In this document: positions 35,333-44,371 of the stretch, in pieces
Position numbering within the stretch: position 1 is the first letter of the stretch
How the letters are laid out: every line of letters starts with the position of its first letter
From: Rhodospirillales bacterium
GTDB lineage: Bacteria > Pseudomonadota > Alphaproteobacteria > Reyranellales > Reyranellaceae
NCBI GenBank assembly: GCA_016699855.1
Contig: CP064988.1
Location: 4,802,501 to 4,866,500 of the forward strand
Direction: 5' to 3'
DNA length: 64,000 nt
Translations under genes and position numbers: made by a program
Notes under the pieces: model-generated
Seen by the model: the letters and a program-made list of their open reading frames with translations, nothing else
Databases searched by the model: none
What the model was told of the DNA's origin: nothing

Positions 35333-35400
35333 GTCATCCCGAGCGCAGCGAGGGATCTTTCGACGGCGGAAAGATCCCTCGCTGCGCTCGGGATGACGGC
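35333..35400. repeat. Intact REP palindrome (CGAGCGCAGCGAGG family)
   Basis: The best-preserved copy in the window: arms CGTCATCCCGAGCGCAGCGA and its perfect complement, with a short central loop. It lies between the convergent sapC and ruvX genes, where it could act as a bidirectional terminator-like hairpin. Confidence 0.9.
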
Positions 35401-35441
35401 ACGCGATCGCGAGCGGCGTGCATCCGTCCGATCATGGGATT

Positions 35442-35978
35442 TTACCGCGGCCGCTCCCACGGCGGCGGCTCGTCGACCGCCGATAGGTGGCGGAGCCGGT
35501 CGAGAGCGGCCTGGAGGATCCACGCCGCCGCGCCGGCGTCGATGCGCGAATCCCGCCGCCGACGCGACATGTCGTAGGCGTCGATCATCGTGCGCTCCAC
35601 ACCGGCGGTGCTCAGGCGCTCGTCCTGGAAGACCATCGGCAGATCGGCGAAACGACGGCCGCCGCCGGTGTCGAGCGGCATCGACGCGAGGTTGGCCGCG
35701 AACTGGCGCACGGACTGGCAGCGCGGACCCTCGGTGCCGTCCATGTTCAACGGCAGGCCGATCACCAGCGCCGCGACGCCCTCGCGCGCGACGATCGCGG
35801 CCAGCGCGGCCGCGTCCTTGCCGAACTTGACGCGCGCGATGGTCTCGAGCGGCGAGGTGAACTGGCGCCGGATGTCGGACGTGGCGAGTCCGATGGTCTT
35901 CGTGCCGACGTCGAGCCCCATCAAACGGCCCTCGGCCGGCAGGATCGCGCTCAACGCGTCGAGATCGACGATCGCCAT
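35442..35978 (-). CDS. ruvX: RuvX/YqgF Holliday junction resolvase-like protein
   Basis: A RNase H-fold protein of the YqgF family, linked to 16S rRNA 5' maturation and proposed as a resolvase. The 178-residue protein has GLDVGTKTIGLATSD (about 21-35, first Asp), LVIGLPLNMDGTEGPR, FQDERLSTAGVE and the C-terminal RRRDSRIDAGAAAWILQ (last Asp). The ATG at 35978 overlaps the end of the upstream alpha/beta hydrolase gene by 28 bp. The C-terminal extension EPPPWERPR is unremarkable. Confidence 0.93.
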   Translation of the reverse strand: MAIVDLDALSAILPAEGRLMGLDVGTKTIGLATSDIRRQFTSPLETIARVKFGKDAAALAAIVAREGVAALVIGLPLNMDGTEGPRCQSVRQFAANLASMPLDTGGGRRFADLPMVFQDERLSTAGVERTMIDAYDMSRRRRDSRIDAGAAAWILQAALDRLRHLSAVDEPPPWERPR

Positions 35979-36814
35979 GCGCGCCGCTTGTCGGAATCGG
36001 TGAGGGTGGTGTCGCGCGACGCCATCGCGGCGTCGGCCCAGTCGGCGGCGGTCGTGGCGATGTCGCGCCACATCCCCTGGCCGAGCACCCAGTGGCAGGC
36101 CTCCGCGAATTCGCGGTGCTCGGCGACGTGGGCGTATTTCGCGGCGACACGCCGGACCATGCCGGGCGGCGTGAGGCGGTCCTGGCCGGCGCCGATCACC
36201 AGCATCGGACAGGTGACGTCCTTCGCGTCGACGCGCGCGGCGTGGCGCCGGTCGAACAGCGGCAGCGCGATCTCCAGCAGCGCGCGGCCGGATTCGTGGA
36301 CGAACCGCCCGTATTCACGGCCGCTCTCCTGCCGGTCGGGGCAGGTGTTGAAGGCCCCGTACATCGCGTCCTCGAAGCTGGGTCGGTGCGGCCGCGCCCA
36401 CCAGCGCCAGCGGCTCTGCGTCCGCAGGAACGCGCGCACCGCGCTGGGGTAGAGCTTGAAGATGCCCTCCGGCGCGGCCGGGCAGAGCAGCACGGCGGCG
36501 GCGCAGAGCTGGCGCGCCGCCAGCTTCTGGGCCAGCAGGCCGCCCATCGAATGGCCGATGACCAGCGGCTTCGACGGCAGGTTGGCGATGCGCGATTCGA
36601 GATCGTCGACGTAGTCCAGCAGCGACGTCGCCCCCAGCGCCGCCGGCGGGTCCAGCGGCGGCGCGTCGTGGTGGCGCAGCGTCGGCGTCATGACGGTCCA
36701 ACCGCGCTCCTCCAGGAACGCGCGCCAATGCCGCCAGACATGCGGCGTGCCCCACATGCCGTGGATGAGAACGGCTACCTTGTCCACGATCCCCGTCGCC
36801 GCGATGCCAGTCAA
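35951..36814 (-). CDS. Alpha/beta-hydrolase
   Basis: The 287-residue protein has the oxyanion-region VAVLIHGMWGTPHVWRHW (about 13-30), nucleophile elbow VIGHSMGG (Ser near residue 91), an acid region VIGAGQDRLTPP and a late His in ACHWVLGQG. It has no export signal. It resembles the broad lysophospholipase/carboxylesterase group. Its end overlaps ruvX by 28 bp, so the two are probably co-transcribed. The substrate is unknown. Confidence 0.85.
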   Translation of the reverse strand: MTGIAATGIVDKVAVLIHGMWGTPHVWRHWRAFLEERGWTVMTPTLRHHDAPPLDPPAALGATSLLDYVDDLESRIANLPSKPLVIGHSMGGLLAQKLAARQLCAAAVLLCPAAPEGIFKLYPSAVRAFLRTQSRWRWWARPHRPSFEDAMYGAFNTCPDRQESGREYGRFVHESGRALLEIALPLFDRRHAARVDAKDVTCPMLVIGAGQDRLTPPGMVRRVAAKYAHVAEHREFAEACHWVLGQGMWRDIATTAADWADAAMASRDTTLTDSDKRRAWRSSISTR

Positions 36815-36883
36815 ATCAAAGAGTTAGCGCCATCATGGTAGTGCATGCGCAGGATCGACGGAAGCGCCGCGAGGGACCCGGCC

Positions 36884-37603
36884 TCACTTCTGCGCGACGA
36901 ACCCGTCGCGGGTCGGCACGAAGACATCGGTGCGCCGGTCGCGCCGTCCACTGGCGCAGTCGACCTCCTCGTGGTCGATGGCGATGGCGGCGCCGCCGCC
37001 CTTGGCCTCGACCATCTTCGCCGCCGCCGCCGTCAGCAGCCGCTGCACGCCCTTCGGTCCGGCGAAGGCGCAGCCGCGCCCGTTGGCGTCGAACGGCGCG
37101 GCGTAGAGCGTCTGCGTCTTCCCGCTCGCCAGATCCGTCGCGCGGTAGCTGCGCAGGGTGACGCCGCGGTCCGGCGCGCTGGCGACGTGGAACAGCGAGC
37201 GGCCGCCGCCGGGCCGGCCGACGAGCACCGGCGCCTCGATCAGGCCCTCGAGCACGAGCCGGGCCGAGACGTTGTCCTTGGTGAGGTCGAGCGCGTAGAC
37301 GCGGCTGTCCAGCGCGGTGGCGTCGACCAGGCCGAGCAGCATCCGCCGGTCGTCGATCCTGCAGGAGAAGTCGATCAGGTGGCGGCCGCTGAGGCCCTCC
37401 TGGCGCAACCAGCCGACCACGCGCTTGCGGATCTCGTCGGACATCGGGAAGAGCTGCTTCGGCGCGCACACGACCGGCGCCGGCACCGCCGACTCGGACG
37501 GCGGCGCGGCCGGTTTCGCGGGCGGCGCCTGGGCCGCGGCCGTGCCGGCGGCCGCCATCAGGAGCGCGGCGAAGGAAGATCGGAGGAACGCGGAAGCCGG
37601 CAT
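36884..37603 (-). CDS. Exported protein of unknown function
   Basis: A 239-residue protein with a Sec signal (residues 1-25, FLRSSFAALLMAAAGTAAAQ) and a Pro/Ala linker, then a domain I do not recognise. Cysteines in VVCAPKQLF, FSCRID, RGCAFAG and VDCASG could form two disulphides, which fits a periplasmic location. It contains VYALDLTKDN and SYRATDLASGKTQTLYAAPFD, reminiscent of beta strands. The start is the ATG at 37603. It is divergent from the esterase gene. Confidence 0.7.
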   Translation of the reverse strand: MPASAFLRSSFAALLMAAAGTAAAQAPPAKPAAPPSESAVPAPVVCAPKQLFPMSDEIRKRVVGWLRQEGLSGRHLIDFSCRIDDRRMLLGLVDATALDSRVYALDLTKDNVSARLVLEGLIEAPVLVGRPGGGRSLFHVASAPDRGVTLRSYRATDLASGKTQTLYAAPFDANGRGCAFAGPKGVQRLLTAAAAKMVEAKGGGAAIAIDHEEVDCASGRRDRRTDVFVPTRDGFVAQK

Positions 37604-37742
37604 GCGGTCGGAGCCCTGGTGCGGACGGATTGGGCGCCGACCATATACCGGAACCGCGGCCGCGCCGGTGGCGATTTCCGTGGTCGGCCGGCGCGTGCCC
37701 CGGCACACTCCGCGCGAAACATTGAACGGACGGGAGGACGCG

Positions 37743-38636
37743 ATGGCGGACGGTGGAATCGAGGCGGTGCGGGCGAAGATCGCGGCGCTGCCGCCGTCGC
37801 ACGGCCAGCCCGTGGAGGCGCTGCGGGCGCTGTACGACAAGGCGGTGCGCGCGTTCCCGGTCGGCGACGACGTCGCGGTCGAGGCGGCGACCATCGGCGG
37901 CGTGCCGGCCGAACGGGTGACGCCCATAGGCGTCGCCACCGATTCCTGCCTGATCTATCTGCACGGCGGCGGCTACGCGATCGGATCGCCGCGCTCGCAC
38001 CGCCACCTCGCCGCCGCCATCGCCCGCGCCGCCGGCATCGCGGCGGTGGTGCCGGAGTACCGGCTGGCGCCGGAGAACGCGTTCCCCGCGGCGGTCGACG
38101 ACGCGCTCGCGGTCTACCGCGCGGTGCTCGACGGCGGTGTCGCGCCGGCGCGGGTGGCGATCGCCGGCGACTCGGCGGGCGGCGGTCTCACGGTCGCGTT
38201 GATGCTCGCCGCCCGAGCCGCCGGACTGCCGATGCCCGCCGCGGGGGTCTGCATCTCGCCGTGGACCGACATGACCGCCGCCGGCGCCAGCCACCGCGAC
38301 AAGGCCGATGTCGATCCGCTCGTGAAGGGCCCGGATCTGGCGCGCTGGCGCGACGCCTACCTCGCCGGCGCCGACACGCGGACGCCGCTGGCCTCGCCGC
38401 TGCACGCCGATCTGGCGGGATTGCCGCCGCTCTTGATCCAGGTCGGCGGGGACGAGGTGCTGCTCGACGATTCGCGCGCGCTGGCGCGCCGCGCCACGGC
38501 CGCCGGCGTCGACGCGCGGCTGGAGGAATGGCCCGGGATGATCCACGTGTGGCACTGGTACTGGCCGATGCTGGCGGAGGGCGGGCGCGCCATCGACGGA
38601 ATCGGCGCCTTCCTGCGCGGGCGCCTCGCGGCCTGA
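37743..38636 (+). CDS. HSL-type alpha/beta-hydrolase (esterase)
   Basis: An esterase of the hormone-sensitive-lipase family. The 297-residue protein has the oxyanion motif YLHGGGYAIGS (about 73-83), VVPEYRLAPENAFPAAVDDA, nucleophile elbow AGDSAGGG (Ser near 146), acid region QVGGDEVLLDD and catalytic-His region GMIHVWHW near residue 264. All catalytic elements are in order and it is cytoplasmic. It precedes gatC by 74 bp but is probably independent. Confidence 0.92.
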   Translation: MADGGIEAVRAKIAALPPSHGQPVEALRALYDKAVRAFPVGDDVAVEAATIGGVPAERVTPIGVATDSCLIYLHGGGYAIGSPRSHRHLAAAIARAAGIAAVVPEYRLAPENAFPAAVDDALAVYRAVLDGGVAPARVAIAGDSAGGGLTVALMLAARAAGLPMPAAGVCISPWTDMTAAGASHRDKADVDPLVKGPDLARWRDAYLAGADTRTPLASPLHADLAGLPPLLIQVGGDEVLLDDSRALARRATAAGVDARLEEWPGMIHVWHWYWPMLAEGGRAIDGIGAFLRGRLAA

Positions 38637-38710
38637 CGCGGCGGCGCGGCCCTTGCAGCGAGCCCCCCAAACCGGCTAGGTGCGGGCGCGAAATCAGCGA
38701 GGGTTGTCCC

Positions 38711-39028
38711 ATGTCGATCGACGCCGGAACGGTGGCCAAAATCGCCAAGCTGGCCCGGGTGAAGGTGCCGGAGGAGGAGCGCGCGCGGCTGGCCGGCGAG
38801 CTCTCCGGCATCATGACGTGGATCGAGCAGCTCAACGAGGTCGACACCGCCGGCGTCGAGCCGCTGGCCAGCGTGTCGGCCGTCACCCTGCCGATGCGCG
38901 CCGACACCGTGACGGACGGTGGCATCGCCGCGCGGGTTCTCGCCAACGCGCCGGGCGGCGCGGTCTACCTCGACCCGGCCGATCCGAACGCCGGCGGCTT
39001 CTTCACGGTGCCCAAGGTCGTGGAGTGA
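38711..39028 (+). CDS. gatC: Asp/Glu-tRNA amidotransferase subunit C
   Basis: GatC is the small stabilising subunit of GatCAB, which amidates Glu-tRNA(Gln) and Asp-tRNA(Asn). The 105-residue protein begins with VAKIAKLARVKVPEEE, continues TWIEQLNEVDTAGVEPLASV and ends in the usual DPNAGGFFTVPKVVE. GAGG precedes the ATG. It is 51 bp from gatA; gatB lies 5 kb further on. Confidence 0.96.
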   Translation: MSIDAGTVAKIAKLARVKVPEEERARLAGELSGIMTWIEQLNEVDTAGVEPLASVSAVTLPMRADTVTDGGIAARVLANAPGGAVYLDPADPNAGGFFTVPKVVE

Positions 39029-39079
39029 CGCGCGACACGCGACACCTCCGCCTCAGCCTATCGTCCTCCGGATTGTGAA

Positions 39080-40549
39080 ATGACAGCGCTCACCGACCTG
39101 ACCATCGGCGACATGACGGCGGCGCTCGCCAAGGGCGAGACCTCCGCGACCGAGGTCGCGACGGCCTTCGTCGGCCGCATGGAGGCGCATCGCGGCCTCA
39201 ACGCCTTCATCACCGAGACGCCCGACCGCGCGCTGGACATGGCGAAGGCATCGGACGCGCGGCGCGCGCGCGGCGAGGCCGGGCTGCTCGAGGGCCTGCC
39301 GCTCGGCATCAAGGACCTGTTCTGCACCGAGGGCGTGCAGACCACCGCCGGCTCGGCCATCCTCGAGGGCTTCAAGCCGACCTACGAGTCGACCGTCACC
39401 GCCAACCTCTGGAAGGCCGGCGCGGTCATGCTGGGCAAGCTCAACCTGGACGAGTTCGCCATGGGCTCGTCGAACATGACCAGCGCCTACGGCATGGTCG
39501 AGAACCCGTGGAAGCGGGCCGGCGACAACCGCAAGCTGGTGCCCGGCGGCAGCTCCGGCGGCTCGGCGGCGGCGGTCGCGGCGCGCATCGCGCCGGGCTC
39601 GACCGGCACCGACACCGGCGGCTCGATCCGCCAGCCCGCCAGCTTCTGCGGTGTCGTCGGCATGAAGCCGACCTACGGCCGCTGCTCGCGCTGGGGCATC
39701 GTCGCCTTCGCGTCGTCGCTCGACCAGGCAGGGCCGTTCGCGCGCACGGTCAAGGACACCGCGCTGCTGCTCGGCGCGATGGCCGGCCACGATCCCAAGG
39801 ACTCGACCTCGGCGCCACTGAAGGTGCCGGATTTCGCCGCCGCCTGCGCGGGCGGCGTGCGCGGGTTGAAGGTCGGAATCCCGAGGGAGTACCGCGTCGA
39901 CGGCATGTCGCCGGAGATCGACGCGTTGTGGTCGCGCGGCGTCGAGATGCTGAGGGACGCCGGCGCGACGCCGGTCGACATCTCGCTGCCGCACACGAAA
40001 TACGCGCTGGCGACCTACTACATCATCGCGCCGGCCGAGTGCTCCTCGAACCTCGCGCGCTACGACGGCGTGCGCTTCGGCAAGCGCGTGCCCGGCAAGG
40101 ACCTGCAGGAGATGTATGAGAACACGCGCGGCGCCGGCTTCGGCGCCGAGACGCGGCGGCGCATCCTGATCGGCACCTACGTGCTCTCGGCCGGCTACTA
40201 CGACGCCTACTACAAGAAGGCGCAGCAGGTCCGCGCCCTGATCGCGCGCGACTTCCAGCGCGCCTTCGAGCTGTGCGACTTGATCCTGACGCCGACCGCG
40301 CCGACGGCGGCGTTCGCGGCCGGCGAGAAGATGGACGATCCCGTCACGATGTACCTCAACGACGTCTTCACCGTGCCGACCTCGATGGCCGGCCTGCCGG
40401 GCATCTCGCTGCCGGCCGGTCTCGACAAGGACGGGCTGCCCCTCGGACTGCAGCTCATCGGCCGCGCCTTCGACGAGGAGACGCTGTTCCGCGCCGCCTC
40501 GGCGCTGGAGACGGCGGCGGGCTTCGCCGGGCGGCCTGTGGGGTACTGA
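39080..40549 (+). CDS. gatA: Asp/Glu-tRNA amidotransferase subunit A
   Basis: GatA is the amidase subunit that frees ammonia from glutamine. The 489-residue protein has the amidase-signature triad Lys78 (GIKDLF), Ser158 (GGSSGGSAAAVAARI) and Ser182 (GTDTGGSIRQPASFCG), and the C-terminal GLPGISLPAGLDKDGLPLGLQL. Length is normal. It follows gatC and is immediately followed (4 bp) by an unrelated DUF1877-like gene, not gatB. Confidence 0.97.
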   Translation: MTALTDLTIGDMTAALAKGETSATEVATAFVGRMEAHRGLNAFITETPDRALDMAKASDARRARGEAGLLEGLPLGIKDLFCTEGVQTTAGSAILEGFKPTYESTVTANLWKAGAVMLGKLNLDEFAMGSSNMTSAYGMVENPWKRAGDNRKLVPGGSSGGSAAAVAARIAPGSTGTDTGGSIRQPASFCGVVGMKPTYGRCSRWGIVAFASSLDQAGPFARTVKDTALLLGAMAGHDPKDSTSAPLKVPDFAAACAGGVRGLKVGIPREYRVDGMSPEIDALWSRGVEMLRDAGATPVDISLPHTKYALATYYIIAPAECSSNLARYDGVRFGKRVPGKDLQEMYENTRGAGFGAETRRRILIGTYVLSAGYYDAYYKKAQQVRALIARDFQRAFELCDLILTPTAPTAAFAAGEKMDDPVTMYLNDVFTVPTSMAGLPGISLPAGLDKDGLPLGLQLIGRAFDEETLFRAASALETAAGFAGRPVGY

Positions 40550-40553
40550 CGAC

Positions 40554-41243
40554 ATGTTCCACCGCGGCCGGCTTCGGATCGTCAGCGAGGTGACGACCGA
40601 CCCGGTCCGGGTGCGGCTGCGCACGGTTTCCGTCAACACGTTCTACGTCGCGCTGGGTGACGCCGATCTCGCCGAGCTGCGTTCGATCGCGTCGCCGGAA
40701 CGCCGCCTGGACTTCGTCTTCGACAACGCCGACGCGCGCTGGACGGGCTACGACTACCTCTACATCGAAAGTCAGGCCGAGACGATCCACCGGCTGCTCG
40801 TGCGCCATCCACCGGTGGAGCGGCTCGACACGGCGTTCGGACCGGCGCCGGAGCGCCATGTGGTGTTCGGCCACGAGGCGCTCGTCGAATGGTATAGTGT
40901 CCGGCATTCCGCGATCGTGCTGGAGGGGCAGATCAACGACGAGGCACCGATTCCCGGCGACCGGTTGGATGCCGATTGGCTCAGGCCGAACGGCGACGGC
41001 GTGCGGCGTCGCTATCGGCTCGGTTTGATCGAGAACGAGCGTATGCCCGAGGCCGCCGGCGCCATGCCGGACGCGACGCTCGACGAGTTCACGATCGGCT
41101 ACCGCGCGCACGCCGACCCCCACGACGCGGCGTTCGGGCCCGACGACTGCCGTATCGCCTATGGCTTCTATCTCGGCGTCCAGCGCTTCCTGCGCCGGCA
41201 CGCCGCGACGGGCAAGCACGTGGTCATCGCCCGCGAGATCTGA
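40554..41243 (+). CDS. DUF1877-like protein, tandem copy 1
   Basis: A 229-residue unrecognised cytoplasmic protein, clearly paralogous to the next gene (41352). Shared features are the start MFHRGRLRI/MFRRGLVRI, FYVALGDADLAELRSIASPERRLDFVF, a central IESQAETIHRLL, and the end RIAYGFYLGVQRFLRRHAATGKHVVIA. The VALGDADLAELR and ETIHRLL pattern recalls YfbM/DUF1877 proteins, but this is tentative. The gene begins 4 bp after gatA and may be translated with it. Confidence 0.65.
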   Translation: MFHRGRLRIVSEVTTDPVRVRLRTVSVNTFYVALGDADLAELRSIASPERRLDFVFDNADARWTGYDYLYIESQAETIHRLLVRHPPVERLDTAFGPAPERHVVFGHEALVEWYSVRHSAIVLEGQINDEAPIPGDRLDADWLRPNGDGVRRRYRLGLIENERMPEAAGAMPDATLDEFTIGYRAHADPHDAAFGPDDCRIAYGFYLGVQRFLRRHAATGKHVVIAREI

Positions 41244-41351
41244 AGGCGGGGAGCGGTATTCGCGTGATGGCCGAGGCGTCGCGACGGGTGGCATGTTGGA
41301 TCCGGGACCGGATCTGTTGACGTATCCGTTCGCTGCAGGGGAGGGGGAGCG

Positions 41352-42014
41352 ATGTTCCGACGTGGCCTGGTGCGGATCGCGATGGACCGCACGGCGGGCG
41401 ATCCCGAGCACATGTTCCGCTCGATCCCGACGCACGCGTTCCATGTCGCGCTCGACGACGGCGACCTCGCGTCGTTGCGCGCCATCGCCGATCCGCGGGC
41501 GCGCGTCGACTTCGTGTTCGGCAACGCCGACGGCCGCTGGGCGGGCGACGACTATTGCTACATCGAGGATTGCTGGGACGCCATCCACCGTCTGATGACG
41601 TGGCATCCGCCGGTGGACTGCATCGACTGGACCTACGGCGAGGCGCCGCTGCGCCACGTCGTCGCCGGGGTCGAGCCGATCGTGGACGCCCTCCTCGTCA
41701 AGGACGTGCCGCTGGGCGTGATGCGGGCCGATGGCGTGGATCCGCCACCGCCGACGCCCGACGGCGAGAAGGCGCCGCGCACCTACCGGATCGGCCTGAT
41801 CGGCGCGGCCGACACGCGCACCGTCGCCGAGGCGATGCCGGAGGTCGGATACGGGGACTTCGAGACCGGCTACGCCGCGCATTGTCCGCCGTCCTGGCCG
41901 ATGTACGGCCCGCGCGACGCGCGCTTCTGCTTCGACGCCTATCGCCGGCTGCGGCGGTTCTTCGCGCGGCACGCCGGCGCCGGCAAGCACATCGTCGCGG
42001 CGATCGAGGAGTGA
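41352..42014 (+). CDS. DUF1877-like protein, tandem copy 2
   Basis: A 220-residue paralogue of 40554-41243: FHVALDDGDLASLRAIADPRA, FVFGNADGRWAGDDY, CWDAIHRLMTWHPPVD, and the end RFCFDAYRRLRRFFARHAGAG. AGGGGAGGGGGAGCG precedes the ATG. As with copy 1, the YfbM/DUF1877 likeness (helix after DLASLR, then CWDAIHRLM) is weak but consistent. A third, more orthodox member lies at 44945. Role unknown. Confidence 0.65.
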   Translation: MFRRGLVRIAMDRTAGDPEHMFRSIPTHAFHVALDDGDLASLRAIADPRARVDFVFGNADGRWAGDDYCYIEDCWDAIHRLMTWHPPVDCIDWTYGEAPLRHVVAGVEPIVDALLVKDVPLGVMRADGVDPPPPTPDGEKAPRTYRIGLIGAADTRTVAEAMPEVGYGDFETGYAAHCPPSWPMYGPRDARFCFDAYRRLRRFFARHAGAGKHIVAAIEE

Positions 42015-42067
42015 CGCCGGCCGCGGGCGGCGTCAGAATGGCGGTGCCCGAGCAGGGGGAGCCAGCG

Positions 42068-43045
42068 ATGCCCGACACGACGACGCCCGTCCGCTTCCGC
42101 GACCGGCATATCCGCTTCGCCAACGGCGCCGCCGGCCGCTCCATCGAGATCGCCAGCGCCAATCCGCGCAACTACCACCAGCTCGTGAGCGACCCCGGCG
42201 CCATGCCGCCGGTGACCATCGACGGCAAGCTGTTCCTACCGCCCGGCGCGACGGGAAGGGTGCCCGTGGTGATGGTGGTTCCGGGCAGCCTGAGCGTCGC
42301 GCCGTCGCATCTGGCGCACGCCGAGACGTTCAACGGCATGGGGTTCGCGAGCTTCGTGCTCGACCCCTTCGGGGCGCGCGGCGTCACGTCGACCGTCGCC
42401 AACCAGACGCAGTTCTCGTTCGCCGCCAGCGCGCTGGACGTGATGCGCGCGGTCAGGGCGCTGTCGGCGCTGCCGGAGATCGATCCCGCCCGGATCGGCC
42501 TGCAAGGCCATAGCCGGGGCGGCTCGGCGGTGCTGATGGCCGCCATGACGCGCCTCAACGCCGGCCAGCTCGGCGGCGCGCGCATTCGCGCGGTGCTGGC
42601 GGGCTATCCGTGGTGCGGCCACCAGCCGGTCGTGCCGGACGTCGGCGGCGCTGAGATCCGCACCTTGATCGGCGATCGCGACGAATGGTGCTCGGCGCAG
42701 CAGGCGCAGGGTTTCACGCAGGCGATCCGGCTGCGCGGCGGGGCGGCGTCGATCCGCATCGTGCCCGGCGCGGCGCACAGCTTCGACCGGCGCGAGCCGA
42801 TCCAGCGCATCGACAACGCCTCGGTCGCGCCGGGGGCGCCGACCGCCTATCTGGCCAACGACGGCGCGATGATCCATCCGGCGACAGGCGTCGCCGATCC
42901 GGCGCTGACCGACCGCGACGTCATGATCTACGGGATCAAGGCGGGTTACGGCGTCAAGGGCGCGACGATCGGCAGCCGGGACGACCAGGCCGACCTGTTC
43001 CGCGACGACATGATGGCGTTCTTCGGCCGGACGCTGGCGGGGTGA
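42068..43045 (+). CDS. Dienelactone-hydrolase-like alpha/beta-hydrolase
   Basis: A 325-residue hydrolase without an export signal. It has VPVVMVVPGSLSVAPSHLAH (oxyanion region), FNGMGFASFVLDPFGARGV, nucleophile region RIGLQGHSRGGSAVLMAA (Ser near 144), TLIGDRDEWCSAQQAQGF and VPGAAHSFDRREP with the catalytic His. This matches the dienelactone hydrolase group, whose nucleophile is Cys in the classical enzymes but Ser here. The ATG at 42068 follows AGGGGGAGCC. Confidence 0.85.
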   Translation: MPDTTTPVRFRDRHIRFANGAAGRSIEIASANPRNYHQLVSDPGAMPPVTIDGKLFLPPGATGRVPVVMVVPGSLSVAPSHLAHAETFNGMGFASFVLDPFGARGVTSTVANQTQFSFAASALDVMRAVRALSALPEIDPARIGLQGHSRGGSAVLMAAMTRLNAGQLGGARIRAVLAGYPWCGHQPVVPDVGGAEIRTLIGDRDEWCSAQQAQGFTQAIRLRGGAASIRIVPGAAHSFDRREPIQRIDNASVAPGAPTAYLANDGAMIHPATGVADPALTDRDVMIYGIKAGYGVKGATIGSRDDQADLFRDDMMAFFGRTLAG

Positions 43046-43055
43046 TCGCCCCGCG

Positions 43056-44168
43056 TCACGCCGCCGGCGTGGGCGCGCGCTTCGCGGCGGTACGCCGCCG
43101 CGCGAGATCGTTGAACCAGTCGCGCGCCGGCACCTCGATGAAGCGGTAGGTGACGGCCGAGAGGCCGAGGGCGAGGGCGACGTAGACGACCGTCAGCGCG
43201 TCCATGATCCACGGATCTCCGACGTCGAAGACGTAGACCGTCTCGCCCATGTCCTTGCGCACGACGCGGCCCATGACGGCGCCGGTCGCGTATTCCACGC
43301 CGCGCCAGGCGAACACCATCGCCATCAGCGCGAACACGTGGACCATGTAGAGCGAGTAGGAGCGCTCGCCCAGCCAGCGCAGCGGCGCCGCCGTCATGAA
43401 CCGCGAGATGGCGCCGCCGTGGTGCGCGAACCCCCAGACGACCCAGGCGAAGAACAGCGGCGAGAGCACGGCGGCGGGCGAACGCCCGAGCTGCGTCACG
43501 AACGCGATGGTCGCGACCACGGCGAGGGCCTCCCGGGCGGTCCGGTCGCCGGCCGGCTTCGGCGCGGCCTCGAACGCGCGGTGCAGCAGGTGGCCGCAGA
43601 AGAAGCCGTAGACGCAGCGGAACAGCCCGAAATCGTAGGTCACGTCCATGTTCCAGCGCGCCAGCGTGATGAGGCCGAGCAGTCCGCCGATCGCCAGCGC
43701 GAGGGCCGGTACCAGCGCGCGGCCGCGGGCCGCGACGCAGACCACGGCGAACAGGGCGTAGGTGTAGAACTCCGAGCCGATGCTCCAGCTCGGCCAGTTC
43801 CAGAAATGCGCGTCGAGCTTGCCGACGCCGTTCAGCATCAGGAGAACCGCCGGCACGGTGTCGGGCTGCCACTTCGCGATGAACGGTTCGACGAGGTGGG
43901 TGCGCAGTCCGGCCGGCAGCAGCGCCGCCGCCAACGCGGCCACGGCGATCATCGCGAGCAGCGTCGCGGCGTGGAGCGGCCAGACCCGGCCGAAGCGCCG
44001 GATCAGGAAGGCGAGGACGTCGTCCGTCGATTCGAGGCGCTTGGCGTAGGCGTGGGTGATGACGAAACCGCTGAGGACGAAGAAGAAATCGACGAACAGA
44101 TAGCCGTGCGTGACGATCGGCAGATGCAGCAGATGGCTGGTGAATGTCGCGTGGTAGAGGACGACCAT
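43056..44168 (-). CDS. Acyltransferase-3 (OafA/YrhL-type) membrane protein, start unclear
   Basis: A polytopic inner-membrane acyltransferase that probably modifies a surface glycan. The 370 codons from the ATG at 44168 show VVLYHATFTSHL (active-site His), YLFVDFFFVLSGFVITHAYAKR, WSIGSEFYTYALF and about ten membrane helices. The family's conserved N-terminal LDxxRG motif is encoded in frame just upstream (NLDSWRGVCAL, 44169-44201). A stop at 44208-44210 and the absence of any ATG, GTG or TTG there leave no normal start for it. Either one base is missing in the T-run at 44203-44207 (minus strand) or the gene is 5'-damaged. The region 44200-44250 is AT-rich. Confidence 0.85.
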   Translation of the reverse strand: MVVLYHATFTSHLLHLPIVTHGYLFVDFFFVLSGFVITHAYAKRLESTDDVLAFLIRRFGRVWPLHAATLLAMIAVAALAAALLPAGLRTHLVEPFIAKWQPDTVPAVLLMLNGVGKLDAHFWNWPSWSIGSEFYTYALFAVVCVAARGRALVPALALAIGGLLGLITLARWNMDVTYDFGLFRCVYGFFCGHLLHRAFEAAPKPAGDRTAREALAVVATIAFVTQLGRSPAAVLSPLFFAWVVWGFAHHGGAISRFMTAAPLRWLGERSYSLYMVHVFALMAMVFAWRGVEYATGAVMGRVVRKDMGETVYVFDVGDPWIMDALTVVYVALALGLSAVTYRFIEVPARDWFNDLARRRTAAKRAPTPAA

Positions 44169-44371
44169 CAGCGCGCAGACTCCGCGCCAGCTATCGAGGT
44201 TTAAAAATCACATAAAATCAACTTATTATTGGATAATTCTCATGTAAATTAGCATGGTTCCGCCGACGCGGCAATCTGGAGCGGATCGGCGCCGAACCAA
44301 GGGCGGTTGGCGCGCGCCGTCGGCTGCGGGCATGATGGACGGTGCGGTGTGCCGGAAGGTGGGGGATCGAG

